Below are positions 31,650 to 43,960 of a DNA stretch of 64,000 bases, piece by piece. The stretch's first letter is position 1, and every line of letters begins with the position of its first letter. Both the position numbers and the translations under genes were made by a program. The notes under the pieces were generated by a model. It was given only the letters and a program-made list of their open reading frames with translations, did no database searches and was not told where the DNA came from. Source of the DNA: Alentia gelatinosa (Eukaryota; Annelida; Polychaeta; Phyllodocida; Polynoidae); assembly GCA_950022655.1 (NCBI GenBank), contig OX465592.1, positions 5,415,544-5,479,543 on the forward strand. Reading direction: 5' to 3'.

Positions 31650-31830
31650 CTAACGTCACAGTGACGGGACGCGGGCAGGACACCGTGACGTCACAGTGAC
31701 CGGACGCCGTGACGTCACAGTGAGAGGACGCCGGCAGGACGCTGTGACGTCACAGGGAAGGGAAACCGACAGGACGCAGTGACGTCATAGTGAGCGGACG
31801 CCGGCTGGACGCGGAGCAGCTCACAGCGTC
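31650..31830. promoter_or_regulatory. GC-rich tandem repeat with four perfect CRE sites
   Basis: Units of about 35-60 bp contain GTGACGTCACAGTGA and GGACGCCGGCAGGACGC. The CREB/ATF palindrome TGACGTCA occurs four times, and a fifth unit has AACGTCA. No gene start is recognised nearby, so regulatory use is inference. Confidence 0.5.
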
Positions 31831-32274
31831 TGAGATGTCAACAAATTAACCGCCAGCTAAGTGCCACCAGACAGAACCCCCCCCCCCCCCCCCCCCCCAC
31901 ACACACACAACCCGCATCGTTTTTCAGGCGGTCACGTGACCTGGTCTGCCTCTAAAAAACGTCACAGGTCACTCCTACACTTGACAAAAAACCCGCGTAG
32001 TTTATCAGCTACAGACTGACTGACGAACTGACTCATCAGCGTACATTGTTTGATTTGGCACGAATACTTCTAGGTCTACTTGGGTTTGTGTGATCTTTGC
32101 TTGAAAAGTTGTGCCCGAATAGCCTTGGAGGCTGGCCCATGAACTCATCAGGCCAGGTGGTGCCTGCCATCATGACTCAGACTAGAGTGTAGTACCTGTC
32201 CCAGTGGCGTTAGAATAGGGGGGGGGGGGGGGAGGGCGGCCGCCCCCCACTTTTTTGCCAGCCCCAAAAAAGTC

Positions 32275-32770
32275 GGCACCTTCAAATTTAACTCAATCAA
32301 GTGTAAAAACTGTTTTGATTTTTCACCATAGAAAAGTGTCAAAGTCTGACCTTTTACCGTGCAATGATGGCTAAACCCTGACTTTTCACAGTTCAAAAAT
32401 GTCAAAGTCTAACTTTTTAGCATGCAATTATGGCTAAACCCTTACTTTTCACAGTGTAAAAATGTCAAAGTCTGGCTCCTTAGCATGCAATGATGGCTAA
32501 GCCCTGACTTTTCACCATGGAAAAGTGAAAGTCTGACCTTTTACCGTGCAAAGATGGCTAAGCCCTGACTTTTCACAGTGGAAAAATATCAAAGTCTGAC
32601 TCTTTAGTGTGCATTGATGGCCAAGCCCTGACTTTTCCCTCTGTGTCAGAGTCTGACTCTTTCGCATGTAGTGAAGGTAACGACCTGACTTTTCTCAGAT
32701 TTTTTCGAAGATTTACGGTAGATCCAATGGGACAGGCCACTCTCAAAGTCTGACTCAATACCAAGAAAAA
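32275..32770. repeat. about 60-bp tandem array between poly-G and poly-C runs
   Basis: About seven units of the type GTCAAAGTCTGACTCTTTAG, CATGCAATGATGGCTAA, CCCTGACTTTTCACAG. A run of G at about 32219-32231 and a run of C at about 32792-32803 bracket the array. Confidence 0.85.
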
Positions 32771-33179
32771 AGTCAGCAATTTTTCAGTTCGCCCCCCCCC
32801 CCCTCCACTTTCAAAATATTCTGAAACCCCTGTGTCCTACTGGTTATCCTGCCTTGTGCATCTAATAGAACTACCCAAACAAACCAACAAAAAGCGTCTT
32901 CTATTGTTTGTGAAAGATACTAAAGTGCACTTCCGTATGCATGTGGAGTTTTAAGTAAAACATTTCAAAAAGTTACATGTTATATTTTGACAGGTTTACA
33001 TTAGTTTCTAATGTATTCCCAATCATTTCAAACTAATGTTAACACGCCATTTTTGTGATGTCGTCAGAGGGAGAAAGGCGTAACATGCAAAGTTCAAGGT
33101 CGCTTAGAATACTCCTATAAATGCCTGTCTTATAAATATTGATTTGGACAGAAACATGGTCTACTGCCCGACCAGCTCC

Positions 33180-33375
33180 CGTTCTGTCATGGTGCGGTCT
33201 TGACTCGAGCTTCCCTCTGATTGGTCAATATGCTGTGTCCTGTGCGCCCCGAGTCTCATTTTGTCATGGAGCGGTCTCGACTCAAGCCCCCCTCTGATCG
33301 AGAGTCTCGTTCCGTCATGGAGTGGTCTCGGCTTGAGCTCGCCTCTGATTGGTCGATAAGCTGTGTCTGGTGAGC
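33180..33375. repeat. three diverged tandem units with CCAAT-type boxes
   Basis: Units contain GTCATGGAGCGGTCTCGACT and CCTCTGATTGGTC (inverse CCAAT). The array abuts the left end of the TIR element at 33378. Confidence 0.7.
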
Positions 33376-33377
33376 CA

Positions 33378-34155
33378 GGGCCCTGTATTTTTTAGTCACG
33401 ACATTTGTGAGTGTCACAGGCCTACGATCGCACAGCCGATCTACGACCTTTTTGGACGACATAAGATGGCCGGCGTACTATAGATGGTGTCGTAGTGCGC
33501 CACAGACGATCGCCGCTAAAAGTGTCTCAAGTATAGAACTGTCTTAGGTTCTAAAAAAGCTCATTGTGCGTATATAGAGGATTTCCTGTGCTTCCTATAC
33601 GAATTAAGCGATGAAATTTTAACACAATTGGTTGCAGCGTTCCGAAGATATCGGCGTTTAAATTTTGTCATAGCAATTGTCTGCTCTCGTGGCCAGTCAC
33701 CCTCCCACCTCCGGATACACAGTCAATGTCAAGGTCGCTGCATAAATTAGTGGAGGTGTCGGAAAAATACACTGGCCACCAGAGCAGACGATTGCTATGA
33801 CGAAATTCAAACGCCGATAAATAAGGAACGGTGAGGCCGATCTTCTTCATATTTAGTACGATTATAGGTTATATATATACCTTACTCGTGTTAAAATTTC
33901 ATTGCTTAATTCCAACGGGAAGTGAAGTTGCCCATTCGGTACGACATGTCCAGAGTGGTCTTAGACATACTACACTTATGGCAACTCATTCCGGTCCATT
34001 GGCCACCGAGTGTCGTGACTATAGCACACCTTTTATCTCCCTATGTGTTGTATCTACAGCAACTGTCGCAGCCAGCCTAAGATCGTAGCTCTATAGCACA
34101 CTGACAGCAAATATGTGTCGTAAGTTACGAATGTCGTGACTAAAAAACAGGGCCC
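33378..34155. mobile_element. TIR element, GGGCCCTG...TTTTTTAGTCACGA family, copy A
   Basis: 778 bp. The left end GGGCCCTGTATTTTTTAGTC inverts as GACTAAAAAACAGGGCCC at the right end. An internal inverted core contains CAATGTCAAGGTCGCTGCAT and CTGGCCACCAGAGCAGACGA. Non-coding. Confidence 0.85.
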
Positions 34156-34586
34156 GGGAGTCTACTTCACAGACTGCTTGGAGGTCAGGCCACTATTCCC
34201 TACCTCCAATGGCCTTATCCAGAGTCAACAGAGAACTACACTTTACACAACTTGCAATGTGCCTCAGGATGTAGGATTTACTGATTAACACCTCCTGGTG
34301 TTTAGAGGCTGTTTGTACATGCAGCGCCCTCTACTATAACATATCATAACTCACTCCTCATTAGGTCTGTGTTTGTGAACTAAATATAAAAGTTCAACAC
34401 CTCTGTTCACTCAGAGGCACATGGTACACTAGATAGAAGATTTAACACCACTATTCACAGAGATACATAGTAAACTAGATATAGAAGCCAAACACCACTA
34501 GTCACATAGAGATACACCCCCCTCAGTATAACAACAACACTGGCCGGTTCAGCCAGGGACTTGTAAGAAGTTGTATACTATCAAGA

Positions 34587-34862
34587 GACGTCACGAGTTT
34601 GAGTCTGAGTTTATTTATGCCACGCATTTTGTTGGCACCATAATTTTACGAGTGGAAGACGAGTGACATTACGGAGCCAACAAAATGAGTGGCATAAATA
34701 AGCTCAAACTCAAACGAGTGGCGTCTAGATTTTATCCTACCCCGTTTCCATATTTTTTCAGTATCAGAAAGTAGTGGCATAAACAACACTTTATGTCACT
34801 ACCCGTGACATAAACAAATCCCATGTTAAGCCTATGGCGTTTTCTATTAGGGGTAGGATAAA
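34587..34862. mobile_element. composite of snap-back plus TTTATCCTACCCC element
   Basis: Snap-back 34587-34725 and TIR element 34731-34862 are the inverted counterpart of the pair at 7437-7712, with the same spacing. Confidence 0.8.
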
Positions 34863-35708
34863 TCCAAGTCCGTGGTTCAGCGGTCATCGAGTCTGGCACT
34901 GTGTGGCTTCTTGAGGCAGTTCAAACAGGCTGGAACCAGACACAGCCATGAGGAGTGAGTGGGGGGGGGGGGGGGGGGGGGGGGGTCTCCCTCCTCAAAC
35001 TCTGATCTAGTGGAGGGGGGGGGGGGGTCTCCCTCCCTCCTCAAAAGCTCATCGGGGGGGGGGGGGGGTGGTGGCAATGTAACACTGTGAATACGGCTCT
35101 ATTTACTTAAATGCGTTTGATCGTTCAATAGAGAGTAATTCCGTGTCTCTGAATTGCATCAGATTGAGGGAACGCGAACCTGAGCACTTGATAAGGAAAT
35201 AGATTACATCATGGACCTGTAAGTCCGTGATTACATAATGCCTTTCAGAGGAGGTTGTTAAGACTGAGGTCAGGGAGTGCTAAGACTGGGTAACGAAGGT
35301 GTTTCACTGACCGCTGACACCAGTCACTGCCCACCCAGCGGTCTGGCGTTTCCCCAGTCTCCCCTCCCTAGCGGCCTGGCGCCTGTCCAACTTGTTACCT
35401 GTGAGTTCAGGGATCGCGTGATCTGAGGGTCAGGAGGGCGGAGTCTAATGAATGAAGTCTACATAAATCAATACCAAACATCAATATCACAACTAGCAGC
35501 TGCAACACCAGACACCGATATCACAACACAGACAGAGTTATACCGCTATGACTCTCACTGTCAGAGATGTCAGATCATCATTTTTCCAAGGAAATTCACT
35601 TATTATTTTCAGTATATGAAATTCTTTTCCCTTATGTAAGACAAAGATGATATTGATATCAATATAACATTGATTTGATCTTCCCCACCATGTTGTTAAT
35701 CCCATAAT

Positions 35709-35860
35709 ATACGGAAACTGGCTTACTATCTTCGTACGTCAAAAATACGTGGTGAAATTATTGATCACATACATCCCGATGCCGTAGGCAGAGGGATGTA
35801 TGTGATCAATAATTTTACCACGTATTTTGACGTACGAAGATAGTCAGCCCGTTTTCGTAT
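35709..35860. mobile_element. snap-back palindrome
   Basis: ATACGGAAACTGGCTTACTA pairs with TAGTCAGCCCGTTTTCGTAT; centre GATGCCGTAGGC near 35780. Related to 11036-11179. Confidence 0.85.
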
Positions 35861-35894
35861 TATTATATACCTAAAAATGGCGATATTTTATCTA

Positions 35895-35970
35895 GTCACG
35901 TGATCACATACCCCGTACGGCACACTGTGCCGTACGGATATAAATACGACATGGGTAGTAGAGGGCAGTA
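35895..35970 (+). promoter_or_regulatory. promoter-like module, second copy
   Basis: GTCACGTGATCAC, then GTACGG inverted repeats and GGATATAAATACGACATGGG, matching 11690-11760. Confidence 0.35.
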
Positions 35971-36141
35971 TGTGTAGATTGTTTTTGCACAGGTATATAA
36001 TAATATTATATACCTATGTCCGAATACCTATTGAATACTGCCCGCTGCTAGGGATGCAGTAATAATAATGTTCTTGCCCGTTGTGACTGCGACTTTGTAT
36101 ATCATTAAAATGGCGTTTTTTTCACCAATTAAAAGTATATA

Positions 36142-36300
36142 ATAATAAGCAAACATTCTTACCGTAGACGAAATGGTTCTCGTTCTCGGTCAGTCGTCGA
36201 TTTCATACTGCCTTCCGCCTGTGGCATCAGGCAGTATGAAATCAATGACTGACCTCGAACAGGAAACGTTTCGTCCACAGTAAGGACGTTTCCTAATATT
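36142..36300. mobile_element. snap-back palindrome
   Basis: AATAAGCAAACATTC and GGACGTTTCCTAATATT arms around GCCTGTGGCATC; sister of 10815-10976. Confidence 0.8.
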
Positions 36301-37536
36301 ACGTTTTTTATCTGTACATCTAGACGTTACTTGTGACTCAGATTCGGCCCGATTTGGTTGTCTTGCTAGATCGGGCTAGGATTGAGTGATCGCATGCCTA
36401 TTTGTCGCGATGTCTCTTTAGGTGTTGCGGTGGTGGAGCACCAAAATAGACGCATGACATCGTGCGCTACGTTTTGAGACGACGGAGGTAGGACACATCG
36501 AGACACATTATAACACTACAAGACATACCAAGATATACCACAGCAAATCCATCCTGTTGGTGGAATCAGCCCTTTACGGTTTACATTAGACTGGCTCCAG
36601 TCCCTGCATCCTATGGCTACCCCTCTACCTACCTTATCCCTGCTCGCTGGGATACATGGTTCAATATTCATGGGCCACTCAAGGAAGTACTTATTTATTC
36701 TGATTTTCTTCAATCATTTAATGAGTGTTCACAATCATGACTTGAGCAAGTCTAGGTTTACATCTGTAAATGTAGACGTTGCTCATCAAATGGATGACCC
36801 CGGGGCTTAAGGAAGTAGGCACAGAAATGTTTTCTAATTTTTAATTATAAAAAAAGTGATGGTAAAAATTTGTCACTGTCGAGCCCTGAAGAGGAGGACG
36901 TGGGGGGGGGGGGGGGTAGGTGAAGGGATATCGGGCTTTCTTGTCCGAGATACATTACTCATACAAATCCAGTATATATCATTCAATAAAGCCCATACTC
37001 TTAAGTTTAATATGGTAGCTTTTGCAAAGCTGTGCTGGCATCTTTTTACAGCCTACGTTTAAACTTGACTGTATTGTAGACCTGATAAAAGACTTGACTG
37101 TCGAAAACGTCGGCTAAATGGGCGTACCAAACTATTATTTAAGTCTTCTTCTTTATTGTAAGTTCGTGGGTATCTTCTACATGAATCTCTGTATACCAAG
37201 TCAAAAATTAGTACTTTTCAGTGCCGTATATATGGTTGTGCGGCTTGTAGTAGACTTGCTCGAGTCTTTGATTATGAGCATTCATTAAAGGATTTAACAC
37301 AATCAGAATAAATTATAATATGTATTCTTCTCTGACTGGCACATGAATCAAAGACTTGTCCACTATGAACAGAACCTCCTGTTTATGGCCTCAAGCTGCT
37401 CCCTGTAACCATATACCTCCTCATATCTGTATGGAGAATGTTAGGAATATTGGTGCTAAACAGCGCCAGAATTCAGACACCATTACCGATTGTACCTGTC
37501 CCTGTATCCTAGCGAGGAGGGTAGCCGTAGTATGCA

Positions 37537-38357
37537 GGGCCCTATTTTTTAGTCACGACATCGGAAGTCTACGATGCGCTTAGATCGTATCTAGAATTTA
37601 CGGCATTTTCACCGACAAAAGATGGCCGGCGTCCTATAGACAGTGTTGTAGGACGAAAAGTAAAATCGCGGGGATACGTGTCTGAAGTTACGACAAGTAT
37701 AGAACTGTCTTATGTTCTATAAAACGTCACTGTGGATTTCCTATGCTTTCCATACGAATTAAGCAATGAAATTTTAGCACGAGTAAGGGATACATATGAC
37801 CTATAATCGTACCAAATATGAAGAAGATAGGTCTCTTTGTCCCGAAGTTATCGGCGTTTGAATTTCGTTATAGCAATCATCTGCTCTGGTGGCCAGTCAC
37901 CCTCCCACCTCCCGATACGCAGTCAATGTCAAGGTCGCTGCATAAATTAGCGGAGATGTCGGGAAAAAATACACTGGCATCCAGAGCAGATGATTGCTAT
38001 GACAAAATTTAAACGCCGGTAACTTCAGAACGGTGAGACCGATCCTCTTCATATTTAGTACGATTATAGGTTATATGTATACCTTACTCGTGTTAAATTT
38101 TCAACACTTAATTCTTACGGGAAGTGAAGTTGCGCATTCGCTACGACATGTCCAGAGTGGTCTTAGATATCCGACATGTATGGCGACTTTTTCCGCTCCA
38201 TTGGCCACCGACTGTCGTGTCTATAGCACACCTTTTAGCTCCCTAAGTGTCGTATCTCCACTAAGTGTCGTACCTGCTCTATGATCGCAGCTCTCTAGCA
38301 CACTGACGGCAGATACGTGTCGTAAGTTACGAATGTCGTGACTAAAAAACAGGGCCC
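37537..38357. mobile_element. TIR element, GGGCCCT family, copy B
   Basis: 821 bp from GGGCCCTATTTTTTAGTCAC to GTGACTAAAAAACAGGGCCC, with the same internal core as copy A. Confidence 0.85.
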
Positions 38358-39574
38358 AGGGACTAGAGCCAGTCTAGGTTTTTAGTCGTATTACATTGTA
38401 CCGTAATAAACACCCAGTCCTCACAGACTACAGCGCTGCATGCCAACCTGTGAGGTAACGACTGTGGATAGCGCCGTGTGAGTTGGCGCACTCCCAGTCC
38501 CGATAATACCTGCCAACTTGTTTTAAAAGGCATATCAGACAATTTGACTTGAACATTAAACCCTGAAAATTTAATATGATGATCTTCAAGTGTTGTGTAA
38601 CACATATATCTAACTTAAAACTTGTATTGTGATTTATCACAAACCAACCACTCCTGGATTTTCTTTAATGTGTGTTTTGATAATTGATGAATATTTACGT
38701 GAAATTATGTGACACTCTAACTTAAAAATCGGGTATCACCTTCTTGTTTTTGATCGATATCATGATTATATTACAATAGAGTATATAGAAATTCTAAAAA
38801 GTTGTGTTTCACATATTAAAACCCATGTCAGTTTCTCCAAATTTTCACAGAACATAGCAGATGCAGAGTACTACACATTAAAAATTTAAAATACATACCG
38901 TAAGTTACCACCCTTATTTTTGAAATAATTGAAGAAAACCATATTTTTCTGTACATTTCCAATGTAAATCAAGCAAACGAAATTGCTCTATTTTACATAT
39001 TTACTTTATTTCATCTCTAGAACATTTTATGATGGACCTTCCAGAGGCTTTGTCCCCTGGACCCCCGCCTGGTACGATGTCCCTGAACCCCATTGAAGGC
39101 CAAACTTAACCCGGATAGAACCATCCTCAATTACCCTAAATAGTGCCCTAGGCTCGTTAGAACCTCGATTCCCCTTCATACTTCTACCAAGGTAAGCAAT
39201 CGGGTAATTACCCGTTACCCTGTTCTTATCAGCCTAGCTACCCCGTAATTATCACCCCGAGTACATTAGACTTGCCGAATTCTTTGATTATGAACATTCA
39301 TTAAATGATTAATCCAATTCATAATAAAGTATATTATATTCCTATATACCCATTAGCGAACTAACTAGAGTTACATACCGCTGCTGGGGGTGCATTAAAT
39401 ATAATTTATGTGTCGAGGTTGACAGTTTCGTCCCGCTCTCATGTTTTCATCCCGCTCTGACGAGGAGCGGGACGAAACAATAGCTGTTGTGGTTACTCGA
39501 TAAGGGTCGCCATTTTCTTCGGAAGTGTTTTATGTAAAGAATTAAGCATCTTTATCGATATTTGAAGGTATATA

Positions 39575-39715
39575 GGAATAGGGAATCCAAGTACCGGTAA
39601 GCAAAAGTTCAAAGTTACTCGTTGAGGATCCGCGGCTGACGCCTTGGGCAGTAATTTTCCCGATCCTCACCTCGTAACTTTGAGCTTTTGCTCACGGGAA
39701 CATAGTTTCCCTCTA
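39575..39715. mobile_element. snap-back palindrome
   Basis: AGCAAAAGTTCAAAGTTACT pairs with AGTAACTTTGA-type inverse ending GCTTTTGCT; centre GGCTGACGCC. Confidence 0.75.
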
Positions 39716-39996
39716 GTATGTATCCTTCTCTGACTGGCCCATGGATGAAAGACTTGTCCACTATGAACAGAATCTCCTGTTTATGGCACCAGTCCCTGTA
39801 TTCCAGCGAGGTGGGTATTCATAGGATGCAGGGACTGGAGCCAGTCTACCTGTACATATCAACCTGATTACCCCTTATCACTCTAGTCACGAGGATTATC
39901 CACATCACCTGACTCTGATTACCTGAAGACCCGACACCTGTAAATCTCTCCAGAGACGTCAATCCACCTTCACAGACACCGCCAAAGATGGAAGCC

Positions 39997-40345
39997 TCCT
40001 ATCAGACCGCGCATCTCAGAGAGGTGGGTGCATGATACGTCCAGTCAGTGGGAGGCTGTGATAAGGCCCGTTTCCATTGACTGTTGATTTTTTGTGTTGT
40101 CCTAAAAGCCTATTTCCATTGGCCATCACCGATATACAGTCAGGAACCACCGATGGACCTAGCACTGCTGACACAAAATGTAAATAGGCTATTAAGGAGA
40201 ACACAGTAAATCTACACCGTGTTTCTCGGGTCACCTCTTTATAATAGTGTGCACCTGAGATTCACTGATTTCTAACCTCCTATCAGACTGCGCATCTCAG
40301 AGAGGTGGGTGCATGATACGCCCAGTCAGCGGGAGGCTGTGAGAC
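39997..40345. repeat. 74-bp direct duplication flanking an inserted sequence
   Basis: CCTCCTATCAGACCGCGCAT to GGGAGGCTGTGA occurs at 39997 and again at 40275. Between them lies AGGCCCGTTTCCATTGACTG and a block with ATACAGTCAGGAACCACCGA, which also resembles 61660-62030. Confidence 0.7.
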
Positions 40346-40724
40346 CCGGCCTGGCCCCAATAATACGATGGATTCGTCGCAGTGTTTGTGGCAGTACATA
40401 TGAAAAAAATATTCTGTCAAGATTATACTATGATTTTATATTTTCTTTAAAAAATTCTTTTCCTTAGGTAAAAGAAAGAGATCATTTGAGCCTCTCTCAC
40501 ACATGATAGAAATTTCCGCTTATTCATTTCTTATCCAACTAACATCCTATAATTACCATATATGGAATCGATATAAGGTTCATAACCTATAAATATCCAG
40601 TTAGCTAAAGGGGCTGTACATATAGATGTAAGTATATCTATATATGAATATAATAGGAGGCCTCTGCGATGAATCCATTGCACATCATGAACATTGAGCG
40701 TTGTGCGATGTATCCGTCGCATCT

Positions 40725-41360
40725 GGTCCCTGTTTCGGGTCCTGTCTCGGGTCCTGTTCAGGCCCTGTTTCGGGACCTGTCTGCGCCCTGTTTCGGGACC
40801 TTTCCAGGCCCTGTAATGGGACCTGTCTCTGGTCCTGTTCAGGCCCTGTTTCGGGACCTGTATCAGGTACTGTATCGGGTCCTGTCCAGCCCTGTTTCGG
40901 GACCTGTCAGCCCTGTTTCAGTTCCTGTCCGGGCCCTGTTTCAGGTCCTGTTTGGGCCCTGTTCGGGACCTGTTTGGGTCCTGTTTGGGGTCCTGTCCGG
41001 ACCCTATTCTGGTCCTATATGGGCGCATTCTCTCTGGGACCTAGCTCTGGTTCTGCATCCTCTCTGCGTCCTGTCCGAACCCTATTCGGGTCCTGTCAGG
41101 GTCCTGTTTTGGGTCCTGTCCGGGCCCTGTTTTGGTCCTGTTCGGGCCCTGTTTCGGGTCCTGTCTGGGCCCTGTCCAGACCCTGTTTCATGACCTGTCC
41201 TGGTCCTGTTTCGGGTCCTGTCCGGGCCCTGTTTTCGGGTCCTGTCTGGGCCCTGTCCGGACCCTGTTTCATGACCTGTTTCGGGTCCTGTTCGGGCCCT
41301 ATTCAGGCCCTATTCGGGACCTCTCAAGGTCCTGTTCTGGTTCTGTCCTGGGTCCCCGGT
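40725..41360. repeat. GGTCCTGTT-type minisatellite
   Basis: Short units such as TTTCGGGTCCTGTCCGGGCC repeat irregularly for about 630 bp. The open frames across it are a product of the repeat. Confidence 0.9.
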
Positions 41361-41944
41361 CCTTATATTTTGGAACATGTAACTTTAGATGATTATGTTG
41401 CATATTTCCATATGCCATCTGTTGAAATACAAGTATGTACAAACGAAAGACATGCAGGGAGATGACATTCATGAGTCCTCTACCTGAGCGGAGGTAGTGA
41501 TTGTGATGAAAGATGTGCTGGGAGAGTGGTTCTGTGGAGCAGCGCCACCACTACTGCCCACCTCTCGCAGTTTACAACTCGCGGTCTACGGACCATGGTT
41601 CACGTAGACAGAGGCGGGCAGACGGAGGTCCAGACACTCCTACATTCAGGGTGGTCCTCTCTGAACCAGCAAAAAGCGCCCACTCCAACAACACCACAGG
41701 AGGAGATATTTACAAGCGCTCCTTCCTGGGGTTCCATAGTTCTGTCAATATCAAGTTAGACATATCCTCTGATTTCTACAAAAATACGTTCATAACATGT
41801 TGAAATATGGAGATGGAAGTGATATTGATTCAATGAAATTAGTAAGGGTTTAGTATTTGTAATATGAAATATCTGTAATCGTGAGAAGGTTGTGCAGCAA
41901 GAGTAACAGGTGGTCGGGAAAAAAGCGCAGATTCAGGGAACAGT

Positions 41945-42115
41945 TTCCGTCACACGGGGCGTCCGTCTGTCACACGCGGCTTCTGTCTGTCACACGGGGC
42001 GTCCGTCCGTCACCCGGGGCGTCTATCTGTCACACAGAGCGTATATCTGTCACACAGGGCGTCTGTCTGTCACACTGGGTGTCTGTCTGTCAAACAGGCG
42101 TCCATCTGTAATGGG
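41945..42115. repeat. 24-bp minisatellite beside a TIR element
   Basis: About seven units of GGGGCGTCCGTCTGTCACAC. Each unit carries GGGCGTCC-like sequence, which is also the terminal sequence of the adjacent element at 42116. Confidence 0.85.
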
Positions 42116-42475
42116 GGGCGTCCACCAACCACGACAAGGCTACGACAATGGCTTTCCGACAAGGTCCACGACAGGCTGCGACTGGAAGCTTGTCGGGGGC
42201 CTGTCGGGGGGCCTTCCGACAAGGTTACGACAAAATCGATGTTTGATTTTTCCCACGACTGGACATTTGTCGTGGAATGTTATGCTTTCCTCGATATCAC
42301 TGTCGTAGTGCGTCGGGACCATGGACGTCTTTTTTACGAGATCCAGCGACGTCTACGACACGCCCCGACAACGCTGTCGCAGAGTCCACCTTTTTACGAC
42401 AAGACTGTGACAAGGCACCGATTGGAAATTTCTTGTCTGCTCATATCGTAGCCTTGTCGTAGTTGGTGGACGCCC
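42116..42475. mobile_element. TIR element with GGGCGTCCACCAACC ends
   Basis: 360 bp; GGGCGTCCACCAACCACGAC pairs with GTCGTAGTTGGTGGACGCCC. Rich in ACGACA/TGTCGT motifs, non-coding. Confidence 0.85.
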
Positions 42476-42759
42476 GCCTTTATATAAGCATACGTTTTTA
42501 GGATGTAAACGTCAATAAATATCTGTAGAGGCCAGTACACAAAATGATCAACATGTTCAACACACACCAGAGGCTGGCCGCACTGTTTATAGAATCATCC
42601 CCGCTGAATCAAATGAAACTATCCATATTTATAAGGTAATCATATGCAATATTTAGTATATAATATAGCAAAAATAGAAAGAATACCCTCAGAGTATTTA
42701 CAACACCAAGATGGGAAGCTGTTTACGTTGGTTTAGTCCTGGAGTTTTCTATATTCTTC

Positions 42760-43030
42760 TGGCCGTTGACGGTTGGTCGTCTACCAAAAAAACGACATCC
42801 CAACGCAGAGTAATACATGAGCAGAGCGTAGCGTAGAGATTGTTCTAAGACCGGGCACCCACCAACGCCAACGCGAGCCGATACTAAATGACCATATCGT
42901 AGTGTGTCGGGAGGCATATTGTAGCGTATCGGTTCGCGTTGGCGCGCATCCTAACATGTTGGGAGGGTGCATGAAAAAGGTGCCATGGTCCCGATACACC
43001 CCGATATAGCTCACGACGCAACCAACGTAA
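42760..43030. other. GTCGTG/ACGCGA-rich region, possible diverged element
   Basis: Contains CCAACGCGAACCGATAC-like motifs in both orientations (GCGAGCCGATACTA and TATCGGTTCGCGTTGG). Similar words recur at 43980-44200. Boundaries could not be set. Confidence 0.3.
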
Positions 43031-43278
43031 TTAACAATATTTCCTTTATAATTCCAGAAATAATGCACATTTATGGTTGATATTATACCTGTAAATACAA
43101 AACAATAGTATATATAATATTGCAAAATAATATTTAATGAAAAAGATCAATTCCCAGTTAAAGTATAAAATGATCGATTTAAGACCCTTATCTACTATCA
43201 AATTTCACCATTTTTGCAGAGCCGCATTAGCATTATATATCCCAGGTTTTCAGAAAATGTCATAATTTTCCATCGATT

Positions 43279-43960
43279 ATTAGCAGGTGGACGTTTGGTC
43301 TTTAGGTTATGGCTATAGCCTACCGTAGTACACATGGTTGTAAAGTCATTAGGTGACCTGACCATATTTTTGCTTTTTATATCTCACCAAGTACAGATAG
43401 GAATATGATTTCTGTTTTGGACAGAAGGTTTTATGGCAGTATAATGCCTCACAGTTTTTAAAATTTAGTATTTTGGAATGGATTTGGTAAAAAAAACTGA
43501 ATTCAGCCTGGGGGGGGGGGACTTTGGTAGTCCCTCCCTCCCTCCCTCCCTCCCTCCCTCCCTCCCTCCCTCCCTCCCTCCCTCCCTCCCTCCCTCCCTC
43601 CCTCCCTCCCTCCCTCCCTCCCTCCCTCCCTCCCTCCCTCCCTCCCTCCCTCCCTCCCTCCCTCCCTCCCTCCCTCCCTCCCTCCCTCCCTCCCTCCCTC
43701 CCTCCCTCCCTCCCTCCCTCCCTCCCTCCCTCCCTCCCTCCCTCCCTCCCTCCCTCCTCCCTCCCTCCCTCCCTCCCTCCCTCCCTCCCTCCCTCCCTCC
43801 CTCCCTCCCTCCCTCCCTGGGGGCTTCCTCGTTATCATACTAATTAATTACTGGTAGACCTTTGAACCTTATTGAGCTTTAAATGTGTCCACCTGCTAAT
43901 TTGGTCTTTAAAGGCCAATATTTCTTTTTTATAAATGCACATTTTGCTCTTGTTCCGTAT
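43279..43960 (+). mobile_element. CCCT-tract element, copy 5
   Basis: Starts TTAGCAGGTGGACGTTTGG, then the conserved left block, (CCCT)n, and GTGTCCACCTGCTAATTTGG with TGCACATTTTGCTCTTGTT at the end. Confidence 0.8.
43531..43818 (+). repeat. (CCCT)n tract, about 288 bp
   Basis: CCCT repeats with one shortened CCT unit near 43757. Confidence 0.97.

Noticed and set aside
40669..41465. 254-codon frame rich in Gly-Pro-Val-Ser at the GGTCCTGTT array
   Set aside because: Produced by the tandem repeat; several frames are open at once.
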